A stretch of DNA of 30,755 bases from CAYZXT01 sp964482515 (GCA_964482515.1 CAYZXT010000030.1:1-30755); one strand, 5' to 3'; positions 15,930 through 24,058 are shown, counted from the stretch's first letter. A program made the numbers and translations. Notes: generated by a model from the sequence alone, not told the origin.

Positions 15930-16757
15930 ATGGGAACCCATAAAATACCGAGCCCTGTAATTGCTGTCGTTTCGCAGGCTTTGGCTCAGCACAACACCCA
16001 CAGCAAACTCAACATGCTATTTGAGGAGCATGGGGCTCCCGGCGATATCCCCGGGGGCAACAAAATGGACAAGACTTCGATTTGGTTGAAACGGTGTAAC
16101 GAAACGCCAACCGTCGATGCGTATGCTGTTTTGGGTGGTCTACTGGAAGACTTTATGGAAGTCGACTTGACAGAAAATTCCATCTACTCACAGGAATTCG
16201 CGCAAGACCGGTTGCGTGTTCAAGCAATATTGGTGAAATTCGGTTTTACCTATCAGACAGGGGGCCGGTTATTTCACTCTGGTAATGGAGGCCCTACCAA
16301 AACCCTTTATGATCTCCTGAAAAGCCGCGATATCCCTGGTATCTCAACGGAGATAAACAGATCGTTGAACACTGCCGAAAGTGATCCGCCTTCAGCGGTT
16401 ACTGCCGCTTGCGCATGCTTGGAGGCTCTCTGCAAAATCTACATTGAAGAGAACAAGATTTCTCTCCCGTCGGACAAATCAATAAAGGGACTATGGAAAA
16501 TTGTCTGTAGCAATCTCGGATTTGATCCAGCGATCCATGCCGACGATGATATTAAAAGGACTCTTTCAGGAATCACAAGCATTATTGATGGTATTGGCTC
16601 ACTCCGAACTCATGCGGGGTCTGCGCATGGTCATGGAAATAGATCATATCGGTTGGAACCACGACATGCACGGCTTGCTGTAAACGCGGCACATACGATT
16701 GTCTTATTTGTTATCGAGACGTGGGACAAAAGAAAGATAGCTGCAAATAAGAACTGA
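15930..16757 (+). CDS. Abi_C-type abortive infection protein
   Basis: A 275-residue protein. The C-terminal half carries the Abi_C pattern: an AACACLEALCKIYIE helix, then LRTHAGSAHG near residue 228, and a final helical segment that reads ARLAVNAAHTIVLFVIETW. The N-terminal half (WLKRCNETPTVDAYAVLGGL then LEDFMEVD) matches the helical domain that usually precedes Abi_C. Proteins with this domain are linked to abortive infection, but the mechanism is poorly known. The ATG at 15930 lies 10 bases after Res; an upstream ATG at 15891 would overlap Res by 29 bases. Shine-Dalgarno is weak, which fits coupling to Res translation. Confidence 0.75.
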   Translation: MGTHKIPSPVIAVVSQALAQHNTHSKLNMLFEEHGAPGDIPGGNKMDKTSIWLKRCNETPTVDAYAVLGGLLEDFMEVDLTENSIYSQEFAQDRLRVQAILVKFGFTYQTGGRLFHSGNGGPTKTLYDLLKSRDIPGISTEINRSLNTAESDPPSAVTAACACLEALCKIYIEENKISLPSDKSIKGLWKIVCSNLGFDPAIHADDDIKRTLSGITSIIDGIGSLRTHAGSAHGHGNRSYRLEPRHARLAVNAAHTIVLFVIETWDKRKIAANKN

Positions 16758-16766
16758 ACAAATCAT

Positions 16767-17342
16767 ATGAACAGAAGAAGAACCACTTCATCAACCCAAG
16801 CGTACCAACTCAAGATCACCCTTGAAGGGGTTGAGCCGCCCATCTGGCGGCGGGTATTGGTCCCTGGCGACATCAAATTGGGAGCGCTTCATTCCGTCAT
16901 TCAAGAGGCGATGGGCTGGACGGACAGCCATCTACACATGTTTGAAGTGGGCGATGACCGATACTCCGATTTGGATTTTGAATGGGAAGACGACGATGTC
17001 AAGGACGCATGGAAGGTCCGGCTCCATGATGTCGCGCCAAAGGTCAATGATTCATTCATCTACGTTTACGACATGGGTGACGGCTGGCGGCATGAGGTGG
17101 TGGTGGAAGCTATCCCCCCATCGGATCCACGGTTTAAGGGCGTTCCGGTCTGCATAGACGGGGCCCGAGCCTGTCCACCTGAGGACTGCGGCGGCATCGG
17201 TGGTTACGAGGACTTTCTGACGGCCATCAGTGACCCGTCCCATGAGGAACATAAAAACATGCTGTCCTGGGTCGGCGGTAATTTCGATCCCGAGGCCTTA
17301 GACCTCACGGCCATCAACAAGAGCCTTACGAAACTGAAGTAG
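16767..17342 (+). CDS. pRiA4b ORF-3-like protein
   Basis: A 191-residue protein of the plasmid pRiA4b ORF-3 family. The N-terminal YQLKITLEGVEPPIWRRVLV opening, followed by LHSVIQEAMGWTDSHLHMF and a YVYDMGDGWRHEV block and the Pro/Cys-rich CPPEDCGGIGGYEDF are the family hallmarks. Members occur on plasmids, phages and mobile elements and often in defence neighbourhoods; their biochemical role is unknown to me. It is the last gene of the plus-strand defence block and its end overlaps the convergent minus-strand gene by 17 bases. Cys residues near 120-135 could bind metal. Confidence 0.85.
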   Translation: MNRRRTTSSTQAYQLKITLEGVEPPIWRRVLVPGDIKLGALHSVIQEAMGWTDSHLHMFEVGDDRYSDLDFEWEDDDVKDAWKVRLHDVAPKVNDSFIYVYDMGDGWRHEVVVEAIPPSDPRFKGVPVCIDGARACPPEDCGGIGGYEDFLTAISDPSHEEHKNMLSWVGGNFDPEALDLTAINKSLTKLK

Positions 17343-17784
17343 CTTCACGGTTGGGTGCCTTCGTAGCAACAACCATGATGCGTTTCGTATCGTCCTTTTT
17401 CACCGCATAGCCCTTCCGTCGAAACATATACAGCCGAGCGCGGACATTGGCTTCGAGGTCTTTGCCCTTGGCGGCTTCGCCAGCCTTTCTGGCGAGTTCG
17501 GCCGCAATATCCTTGATGGTTTTGCCGCCGGCCAGGAGCATCGGGTCGATGATGTCGGCCAGCGAACGCCCCTCCTTCTTTGGCTTACTGCTCGGCCCTG
17601 CTTTAGCTGCCTGCTTCTTCACCACTTTCTTCTTTGTCATGACGTCCACCTCCATGTTTGAATTCCCGTTGCCCGGTTCCACGTGCCTGGGATACCAAAT
17701 TCGGCGAAGTTCCTTGACGAAGCACGGCGAGCAGTACCGCTTCCCATTCAGCGCTTTGTCGCCGTTGTGCGGGCAGCCCTTCAT
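17326..17784 (-). CDS. Unknown zinc-finger-like / basic protein, possible dual start
   Basis: A 152-residue frame. Residues 4-21 show a Cys/His set (CPH then CSPC) resembling a small zinc-binding knot. After a linker comes a Lys-rich stretch (TKKKVVKKQAAK) and a winged-helix-like C-terminal part (IADIIDPML-type segment, then NVRARLYMFRRKGYAVKKDD). The ATG at 17784 overlaps the preceding stop as ATGA. An internal ATG at 17640 has a much stronger ribosome site (GGAGGTG six bases upstream) and would give a 104-residue basic protein alone. Both products may be made. No family is recognised; DNA binding is inferred from charge and fold hints. Confidence 0.6.
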   Translation of the reverse strand: MKGCPHNGDKALNGKRYCSPCFVKELRRIWYPRHVEPGNGNSNMEVDVMTKKKVVKKQAAKAGPSSKPKKEGRSLADIIDPMLLAGGKTIKDIAAELARKAGEAAKGKDLEANVRARLYMFRRKGYAVKKDDTKRIMVVATKAPNREATSVS

Positions 17785-18011
17785 TTGACCTGCCGCCGAA
17801 TGGCCGTCTGATACGCCATGAACGCGCCGAGCACTTTGGCGGCTTCCTTGGAGGCCAGTTCCTTGTCCGTGAAGACGGCGTGAATCTCGTCCTCCCGCAG
17901 GCCTCCCCGGAATTGACGAGCCAAGCCCTTGATATCCGTCTCAAAGAGAATGTCCTCCAAGACGCTCTCCGGCTTCGGCAGTGTGACCACCCAAAACTTG
18001 TCGATTCGCAT
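17781..18011 (-). CDS. Unknown 76-residue protein at the element's right side
   Basis: The ATG at 18011 has GGGAGG five bases upstream, so it is preferred over the longer frame beginning at 18140. The product starts MRIDKFWVVTLPKPESVL and ends in a helix rich in Lys and Arg (KEAAKVLGAFMAYQTAIRRQ). I do not recognise a family. It is translationally coupled by ATGA to the zinc-finger-like gene that follows, and with it forms a two-gene unit convergent with the defence block. It is the last gene before the metal-efflux operon and is taken as the approximate right margin of the element. Confidence 0.55.
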   Translation of the reverse strand: MRIDKFWVVTLPKPESVLEDILFETDIKGLARQFRGGLREDEIHAVFTDKELASKEAAKVLGAFMAYQTAIRRQVK

Positions 18012-18146
18012 GGCAGCCTCCCGATTTCGTCGATTCGCTTCAGCCTGCACCAGGACCTTAGCGTCCCGTTCCGAAGGAAGCAAGGCCGATCTTCGATGGT
18101 TTCCGAAGATTTTCCCTTCGTTTTCAAGACGGATTGGCAAAAAGCG

Positions 18147-18175
18147 TTGAATGGATGTCGCTTAAGTGGTATTCT
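18147..18175 (+). promoter_or_regulatory. Promoter of the metal-efflux operon
   Basis: TTGAAT (18147-18152) and TATTCT (18170-18175) are separated by 17 bases. Eight bases lie between the -10 box and the ATG at 18184, so transcription should begin at or within 2 bases of the start codon. No Shine-Dalgarno sequence precedes the ATG. Each box matches consensus at four of six positions, so regulation by a metal-responsive factor is possible but no operator is obvious. Confidence 0.5.
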
Positions 18176-18183
18176 TTTTGGAA

Positions 18184-18444
18184 ATGCGGAAATTGCTCGC
18201 AGTCATGCTCATCGCTTTGTTCGCATACGACGTGGCCGTGGATACTTTTGACCCGGACTGCGCGGGTGGCTCCGTTGCAGCGTCATGTCACGCCTGCCTT
18301 TGTCAGAACCATATGACCGCACCGTTTTCAGTGATGTCGGGCCCCGCGCCCCGTTCACCGGAACGCACCTTGATGGCGGCCTTTCTGCCGGACGACACGA
18401 CGTTCGACAAATCCCTGTTCCACCCTCCCAAAGCTCTCGCCTAA
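18184..18444 (+). CDS. Small secreted Cys/His protein leading the efflux operon
   Basis: An 86-residue protein with a typical signal peptide (MRKLLAVMLIALFAYDVA) and a compact Cys/His cluster at residues 26-43 (C26, then CHACLC at 35-40, and H43). The remainder is Pro-rich and without predicted structure. A Cys/His cluster in the periplasm immediately upstream of a metal RND operon suggests metal binding or sensing, which is inference. No family name is offered. The start at 18184 gives the signal peptide directly; an upstream in-frame start would put 6 extra residues ahead of it. Confidence 0.6.
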   Translation: MRKLLAVMLIALFAYDVAVDTFDPDCAGGSVAASCHACLCQNHMTAPFSVMSGPAPRSPERTLMAAFLPDDTTFDKSLFHPPKALA

Positions 18445-18535
18445 CCTCGCTGTTCCCTCAGAAATAGAACCTAATTCCATCTAAACGCCTGCGGTCTGTC
18501 TCGCCGGCGAACCATGCCGTTTATGAGGATACGCT

Positions 18536-19771
18536 ATGAGACGATTATTCACGCTATTTGCATGTTTTCTATTGGTCTGCGCCGCCCACGCGCGGGACAC
18601 CTGTTCTTCGCCAGCCGGGCCCCAGGATATATTCGCTTGCGCCATAGATCACCATCCTGATGTGTTGCGATTAGAGGCTGAAGCGGCCAACCTTGACGCC
18701 TTTCAAATTCTGGCCCGGCAGCGACCCAACCCCGATGTGGATTCTGAAGTTCTTTCCAACAGCGCGGAGGACGAGCCATCGCTTTCCGTAAGGGCGGGCT
18801 ACGGCCACACCGTGGAATTGGGCGGCAAGCGCTCCATTCGAAGGGAGCGTGCCAATGCCCAGCGAGAGGCCGTCCTTTTCCGGTTGGAGCGGGCCAAGGA
18901 AGAGGCCGCCCTGAAAACAGTGCTTAACCTCCACAGGCTTCAGCAGATCGAATCGGAACTAGAAACCATTCAAGAGGCGCTGGACACTTTTGGCAAAATC
19001 GTCACGCAGTACCGTGGCCGGCGGCAACTGTCGCCTGAGCAGGATGTTTCTCTCAACGTTTTCATCCTTGCCCAGGGTGATTACACGCTGCGGAAATCCG
19101 TTTTGCTTCAGGAGCAACGTTCCCTCAAGGCCTATTTCGACCTCGTGACGGGGGCGGACTTCCAGACGGTCCTGCAGTGCCTCCCTCCGGGGAAACCGGC
19201 TTGGCCCGATATTTCGGGATCTACAGGCTCCACGCGCCTGGGCGGAGCGCTGGTAAAAGAGGCCGATGCCCAGGTTTCCATTGCGAAGGCCGACGTTAGA
19301 GTGGCGGGAAGCGAGGCATGGCCGGACCTGAAGGTAGGGCCGGTTCTTGAGATCGACTCAGGCCGAGGTGAAAATAACCAAGGGATCGGCGGCGCTCTTT
19401 CCTTAGGGTTGCCTCTCTATCAGAGAAACCAGGGCGCGAAGGCGGTAGCCGCGAACGAACTTCAGCGGGCTGAGGTCAACTTGACCCAAACCGCGCGGGA
19501 GGCTCAGGCCGATTGGCTCTCCTGGCGCGACAACTACCGGAGTTCCGTCGCATCGCTCAAAGAAATGCCGACTGTGACCCAAATGGAAAAGAAGCACAAA
19601 AGCATCGAGAGCCTGTTTGAGCGGGGCCTCATTGAAAGCTCCCTCATCATCGAAGCTCACAGGCAGATGGCGGATTTCACTAAGAGCTTGCACGAGCAGG
19701 AACTCCGCGCCATCGAGGCGCTTTGGTCCATCTACCGACTCGAGGGCCGCATCCTCAAGGAGACGTTATGA
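18536..19771 (+). CDS. TolC-family outer-membrane channel of a metal RND pump
   Basis: A 411-residue outer-membrane efflux protein of the CzcC/CusC type. It begins with a signal peptide ending at CAAHA and has the two long helical repeats of the family: one with the hallmark VELGGKRSIRRERANAQREA, and the second with LSLGLPLYQRNQGAKAVAAN. It forms the channel that carries metal ions from periplasm to outside. The ATG at 18536 has GAGG eight bases upstream, and the stop overlaps the adaptor start as ATGA. The length is normal. Confidence 0.9.
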   Translation: MRRLFTLFACFLLVCAAHARDTCSSPAGPQDIFACAIDHHPDVLRLEAEAANLDAFQILARQRPNPDVDSEVLSNSAEDEPSLSVRAGYGHTVELGGKRSIRRERANAQREAVLFRLERAKEEAALKTVLNLHRLQQIESELETIQEALDTFGKIVTQYRGRRQLSPEQDVSLNVFILAQGDYTLRKSVLLQEQRSLKAYFDLVTGADFQTVLQCLPPGKPAWPDISGSTGSTRLGGALVKEADAQVSIAKADVRVAGSEAWPDLKVGPVLEIDSGRGENNQGIGGALSLGLPLYQRNQGAKAVAANELQRAEVNLTQTAREAQADWLSWRDNYRSSVASLKEMPTVTQMEKKHKSIESLFERGLIESSLIIEAHRQMADFTKSLHEQELRAIEALWSIYRLEGRILKETL

Positions 19772-20283
19772 GACGGTTTTCTTTAATTCTCTTTTGTTCC
19801 ATCTTGTCGTATACGGCAGGCCATGCCGTCGAGAAAACACACCAGGGCCATGAAAAGCTGGATCAGCATGGCGAGGAGCTCCACTCCAACGAAGAAACGC
19901 ATGAGGAAGCGGCTGAAATATCGTCGGAGGTCGGCCCGGAAAACGCCGTGACCGAGGCGAACAGGGAGGACGGTTTCAAATTGTCCGAAGCGGCTCTAAA
20001 AACCCTTGGAATTGAGACGACGCTTGCCCGGAACCAATTTATTCTCGTTCCCGAGGAAGCGATTGTGTCTTTTCAGGCGGAGACCGGCGTCTATCGCTTT
20101 CGCGACGGGTGGTTCAAGCTTGTGGAGGGAAAAGCGGAGCGCTCGGGCAAGAGTATGCGGTTTAGTCCCGAGAGGCAAGAGGATCTCAAGCCAGGAGACA
20201 GGGTCGCCATCACCGGCGTTCCCCTTCTCCGCGTGACGGAACTCGACACTTTCGGCGGTTCAGAGGAGGGGCACGCCCATTAG
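19768..20283 (+). CDS. Very short His-rich adaptor (membrane-fusion-like) protein
   Basis: The gene sits where a CzcB/CusB adaptor of about 400-500 residues is expected but encodes only 171. After a signal peptide (about 1-20), residues 24-50 are rich in His and Glu (HQGHEKLDQHGEELHS), suggesting metal binding, and the protein ends HAH. Residues 70-162 resemble only the outer parts of an adaptor: the FKLSEAALKTLGIET entry segment and the VPEEAIV...VYRF...LKPGDRVAITGVPLL membrane-proximal segment. The lipoyl-like barrel and the alpha-hairpin that contact TolC are absent. The frame is intact and coupled to its neighbours, so it looks like a reduced protein rather than a decayed one. Confidence 0.8.
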   Translation: MRRFSLILFCSILSYTAGHAVEKTHQGHEKLDQHGEELHSNEETHEEAAEISSEVGPENAVTEANREDGFKLSEAALKTLGIETTLARNQFILVPEEAIVSFQAETGVYRFRDGWFKLVEGKAERSGKSMRFSPERQEDLKPGDRVAITGVPLLRVTELDTFGGSEEGHAH

Positions 20284-20301
20284 TTCGGGGCGGCCATCAC
20301 T

Positions 20302-23300
20302 ATGATCCAAAAACTCGTTCATTTTGCCATTAAGAATAGGGGCCTCGTATTCCTCCTGACTCTTGTCCTGGCTGGGTTGGGATGGGCCAGTTTCCAGGCA
20401 CTTCCCATCGACGCGGTTCCGGACATTACCAACAACCAAGTGCAGGTCAACACTGCCGTCGAAGGGCTGACGCCTGAGGAAATCGAGAGATATGTGACCG
20501 TGCCTATCGAGAACGGAATGGGCGGGATCGCGAATTTGGTCCAGACCCGCTCCATCTCCCGGTTCGGCCTTTCCCAGGTCACACTGGTTTTTGAAGATTG
20601 GATGGACATCTACCGCGCCCGCCAGATGGTTTCGGAGCGCCTGCAGGAGGTCATCCCGGAACTCCCGAAGGGGATTCAACCGAAACTGGGCCCCATTTCC
20701 ACGGGGTTGGGAGAGGTGTACTTCTATACTCTGAAATCGAGCGCTCCTGCGATGGGACCTGTCCGTATCACGCAGCTCATGGAATTAAAGAGCGTTCAAG
20801 ATTGGTACGTGAAGCCGCGCCTGCTGACCGTGCCGGGCGTGGCGGAGGTCAACAGCATCGGAGGATATGAAAAACAGTTTCACATCCAGCCGGACATCCG
20901 AAAGATGTCTCGTTACGGTTTGCACTTCAGCGATCTCATCGAGGCGATGGAGAAGACCAACCAGAACGTGGGTGGCGGCTATATCCAGCAGACGGGAGAG
21001 CAGTTCCTGGTCCAAGCGACCGGGCTTCTAATGGACGCGGACGATATCCGCCATGTGCCGATCAAGTCGCTGGAAACCTTGAAGACCCTCACCATTGGGG
21101 ACGTAGCCCAGGTTCGCTTGGCCTTTGAGCTCCGGACCGGCGCAGCCTTGGTGAACGGCGAAGAGGAAGTCGTAGGAACCGCGCTCATGCGGCTCGGCGA
21201 GAACAGCCGCATTGTGGCCCACAACGTGGCTGCCAAGATCGAGGAAATCAGGAAGGGGCTGCCGGAAGGGGTGGTCCTGCAGCCACTCTATGACCGGTCG
21301 GCACTGGTGGACGCCACATTGAAGACGGTGGAGCACAATCTTCTTTTTGGCGCGTTTCTGGTCATCGTTGTTCTCCTCATGCTTTTGGGAAATATCCGCG
21401 CCGCCGTCATCACGGCGGTGACCATCCCGCTGACACTCCTTCTGACGTTCATCGTGATGAGGCGCCTGGGGATTTCGGGAAACCTGATGAGCTTGGGAGC
21501 CTTGGACTTCGGAATCATCATCGACGGCGTCGTCATCGTTATTGATAATTGCGTGAGGCGCGTTCATGCCCGCGTGCACGATCTCGGGAGGCCGCTTCAC
21601 AAGGACGAATTAACTCATACGATAGAACAAGCTACTTTGGAGATTCGCCAATCTGCCGGCTTCGGACAGATGATCATCGTGGCGGTGTTCATTCCCGTGT
21701 TCGCCTTGACCGGGGTGGAAGGGAAGATGTTCGTGCCTATGGTGGCGACGTTCTGCGTCGCTGTCATCACGGCCTTTGTGCTGTCTTTCACCTTGGCCCC
21801 CGCATTGGCAAGCCTGTTCCTGAAAGGCCAAGTGGCTGACCATGAGCCGTGGCTCATGAAGACGATTCGGTCTGCCTATGCGCCAACGCTTCATTGGGTG
21901 TTGGGGCACCGGGCCTGGGTTCTGGGAGCTGGAGCGCTGTCCGTCGCCGCCGGTGGTTTCCTCTTTTCCCTGCTCGGCGGCGAATTCTTGCCGCAACTGG
22001 ACGAAGGCTCTCTGGCCATCCAGTTCGTTCGGCCCACTAACATCAGTATCGACCAATCCGTTGAGCTGCAAAAGAAATCGGAGGATGTTATCCGGGAATT
22101 CCCCCAGGTGAGTCATGTCTTCAGCCGGATTGGAACGGCGGAAGTGGCAACCGATCCAATGGGGGTCAATCTCTCAGACACGTTTATCCTCTTCAAAGAT
22201 AAAAAGGACTGGCCCGCCTTGGGCGGGTCAAAGCTCACAAAGGCGAGGTTGTCTCAGGCCATCGTTCAAAGCCTGCGGGAGCGAGTGCCAGGCCAGCGGA
22301 TGCTCCTGACCCAGCCTATCCAAATGCGGTTCAACGAGCTATTGGAAGGCACGCGGGCGGACATTGCGGTGAAGGTCTTCGGCGACGACATGGATCGATT
22401 GGCCGAGATGACTCAAAAAGTGAAAGCGGTCATTGAAAAAGTCCGGGGCGCGGGTGATGTGGAACTTGAGCTGCAAGGAAAGTCACCTCTCCTGCATGTG
22501 GCTCCCAACCTGGACCTTCTTCATTCGTTGGGGGTTTCAAGCCAGGAAGTGTTGGAGACCGTCGGCGTGGCCATCGGCGGAGAGGAAGTCGGCTTAATCT
22601 ATGAGGGGATGAAGAGATTCCCCATCGTCGTCCGGCTGAATGAGCAGAGCCGGTCCGACCTGAACGCGATCAAAGCCCTGCCGGTCGGGATCACCGCTAA
22701 TTCGACCGTCCCATTGGAAGAGGCGGCGGACGTCCATTTCGAGGACGCCTACGGCGCGATCTCACGCGAGCAAGGAAAACGGCGGGCGGCCATCATGATC
22801 AATCCCCGCGGGCGGGACACGGAAAGCTTCGTGGCGGAGGCGCGGGACGCGGTGGAAAAAGCCATCCATCTTCCCTCCGGGTACTTCATGGAATGGGGCG
22901 GGAATTTCAAAAACCTTCAACAGGCGAAGGCCAGGCTTTCAGTCCTGACGCCGTTGGTCCTCGTTCTTGTGCTGGTGATGATCTACGCCGCTTTCCGCAA
23001 CATCTACCAGACGTTGCTCGTTTTCTCCTGCGTTCCATTGGCGTTGGTGGGCGGTGTTCTGGGCCTGCTTTTGAATGGCCTGCCCTTCAGTATCTCGGCA
23101 GGGGTGGGGTTTGTGGCCCTTTCGGGCATCGCGGTCCTGAATGGGGTCGTGCTGATCAACTGCTTCAATGATCTTCGTGCCAAAGGAAAGACAGGAGGGA
23201 CCCTCATCCGGGAAGGAACCGATCAGCGGATCCGGCCCGTACTCATGACCGCCTTGGTGGAGATATTTGGATTCCTCCCCATGATGGTTTCCACAGGCGT

Positions 23301-23424
23301 GGGCGCGGAAGTTCAGCGGCCGTTGGCCGCTGTCGTCATCGGCGGCGTCATATCCTCGACGCTTCTGACGCTGGTCGTCCTGCCGGCGCTTGTATCCATC
23401 TTTGAACGGCGAATATGGAAATAG
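20302..23424 (+). CDS. CzcA-type heavy-metal RND efflux pump
   Basis: A 1040-residue proton-driven inner-membrane pump with the standard 12-TM layout and two large periplasmic loops. It exports divalent cations such as zinc, cobalt, cadmium or nickel. In TM4 the sequence LDFGIIIDGVVIVIDN fits the DFG-x3-DG signature of CzcA-like groups, not the A-x5-DAA pattern of copper/silver pumps; the ending IDN, where VEN is usual, is a small deviation. Other family blocks are present: the N-terminal LPIDAVPDITNNQVQVNT and the PIENGMGGI segment. The length is complete. It follows the short adaptor by 18 bases. Exact metal preference is inferred from the motif only. Confidence 0.92.
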   Translation: MIQKLVHFAIKNRGLVFLLTLVLAGLGWASFQALPIDAVPDITNNQVQVNTAVEGLTPEEIERYVTVPIENGMGGIANLVQTRSISRFGLSQVTLVFEDWMDIYRARQMVSERLQEVIPELPKGIQPKLGPISTGLGEVYFYTLKSSAPAMGPVRITQLMELKSVQDWYVKPRLLTVPGVAEVNSIGGYEKQFHIQPDIRKMSRYGLHFSDLIEAMEKTNQNVGGGYIQQTGEQFLVQATGLLMDADDIRHVPIKSLETLKTLTIGDVAQVRLAFELRTGAALVNGEEEVVGTALMRLGENSRIVAHNVAAKIEEIRKGLPEGVVLQPLYDRSALVDATLKTVEHNLLFGAFLVIVVLLMLLGNIRAAVITAVTIPLTLLLTFIVMRRLGISGNLMSLGALDFGIIIDGVVIVIDNCVRRVHARVHDLGRPLHKDELTHTIEQATLEIRQSAGFGQMIIVAVFIPVFALTGVEGKMFVPMVATFCVAVITAFVLSFTLAPALASLFLKGQVADHEPWLMKTIRSAYAPTLHWVLGHRAWVLGAGALSVAAGGFLFSLLGGEFLPQLDEGSLAIQFVRPTNISIDQSVELQKKSEDVIREFPQVSHVFSRIGTAEVATDPMGVNLSDTFILFKDKKDWPALGGSKLTKARLSQAIVQSLRERVPGQRMLLTQPIQMRFNELLEGTRADIAVKVFGDDMDRLAEMTQKVKAVIEKVRGAGDVELELQGKSPLLHVAPNLDLLHSLGVSSQEVLETVGVAIGGEEVGLIYEGMKRFPIVVRLNEQSRSDLNAIKALPVGITANSTVPLEEAADVHFEDAYGAISREQGKRRAAIMINPRGRDTESFVAEARDAVEKAIHLPSGYFMEWGGNFKNLQQAKARLSVLTPLVLVLVLVMIYAAFRNIYQTLLVFSCVPLALVGGVLGLLLNGLPFSISAGVGFVALSGIAVLNGVVLINCFNDLRAKGKTGGTLIREGTDQRIRPVLMTALVEIFGFLPMMVSTGVGAEVQRPLAAVVIGGVISSTLLTLVVLPALVSIFERRIWK

Positions 23425-23513
23425 AGCACATGAGCTTACGATCCCTGCAATGGGTTAGATCACGGATTCGATGGAAGCGAAGTAAATTTCACCATAGGCC
23501 GGGGAGCGTGATT

Positions 23514-23522
23514 TGATATAAT
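23514..23522 (+). promoter_or_regulatory. Extended -10 promoter, near-leaderless gene
   Basis: TG-A-TATAAT (TG at 23514-23515, TATAAT at 23517-23522) is a perfect extended -10 element; no good -35 box is seen at the right distance. The ATG at 23533 lies ten bases further and has no Shine-Dalgarno sequence. The predicted leader is about 3-5 bases. Confidence 0.6.
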
Positions 23523-23532
23523 TTTTGTTAAC

Positions 23533-23961
23533 ATGTTCAGCTTTTTTGCTTGGTCCACTGATAAAAGACGGCATTCTTATCGCCAGAACACAGGCCTTCG
23601 GACTTTCGGCCTGACCGTTTTGGGCGCGTTCGTCCTGCAGATTTTTCCGGCGGCGCTATTGTTCGCCATGCCCGCGCATGGCAGCTTGGCCGCTGATCAA
23701 GTGAGATTGATTTCCGCTTACGCGGAGAAACAGCCTTATTCGATCCAGCAGAGCCAAAAAGATGTCTTATCCAATTTGCTCTTTTCATGCCGGCGGTTTT
23801 TGCGATATCAGGAGTCCGGGTCGCGCGCGAGCGTTTCCTACAACGTTCGGAAAGCGTCGCTCCAAGACCGGCGATCATTTGAGTTTCACGCCGTTGTCTT
23901 TTATTACCCCTTAGCGCTTCTCATCCCTCCGCCCAAAACAGAACCAGACCACCTCAATTAA
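23533..23961 (+). CDS. Unknown exported or membrane-anchored protein
   Basis: A 142-residue frame with an internal hydrophobic segment at about 26-52 (FGLTVLGAFVLQIFPAALLF) that ends AHGSLAAD, compatible with a signal peptide with a long basic lead or a single membrane anchor. The rest is hydrophilic, rich in Ser, Arg and Tyr, with a second hydrophobic patch AVVFYYPLALLIPPP near the end. No family is recognised. Support comes from the extended -10 promoter placed just ahead. Translation initiation would have to be leaderless, so the call is moderate. Confidence 0.5.
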   Translation: MFSFFAWSTDKRRHSYRQNTGLRTFGLTVLGAFVLQIFPAALLFAMPAHGSLAADQVRLISAYAEKQPYSIQQSQKDVLSNLLFSCRRFLRYQESGSRASVSYNVRKASLQDRRSFEFHAVVFYYPLALLIPPPKTEPDHLN

Positions 23962-24058
23962 CCAGGCCAGAAGTGTGCTATGAGGTTCCCTTGCGCTTTA
24001 GGGGAAGGCCTTGGTGTGTCCTCTTTGTGGACCGTCGCTTTGCGAAAGGTGGTTTGTT

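Larger units (their letters stand above)
120..18140. mobile_element. Integrated phage-satellite-like element with defence cargo (right end uncertain)
   Basis: The stretch starts beside tRNA-fMet with an integrase and contains an excisionase-like protein, terminase, primase-helicase, a second tyrosine recombinase and a block of anti-phage genes. No virion structural or lysis gene is present. The DNA around 10.3-12.7 kb looks more AT-rich than either flank, as expected for separately acquired cargo. The right limit is placed after the last phage-like small gene near 18.14 kb, just before the metal-efflux promoter, but I could not find a repeat of tRNA sequence there. It could be one element or two nested ones (integrase-terminase-primase, and recombinase-defence). 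The tRNA 5' end, not its 3' end, faces the integrase, which is not the commonest arrangement. Confidence 0.55.

Noticed and set aside
17343..18180. Search for a repeat of tRNA-fMet sequence as right attachment site
   Set aside because: No stretch resembling the tRNA was found here or elsewhere in the window, so no attachment site is annotated.
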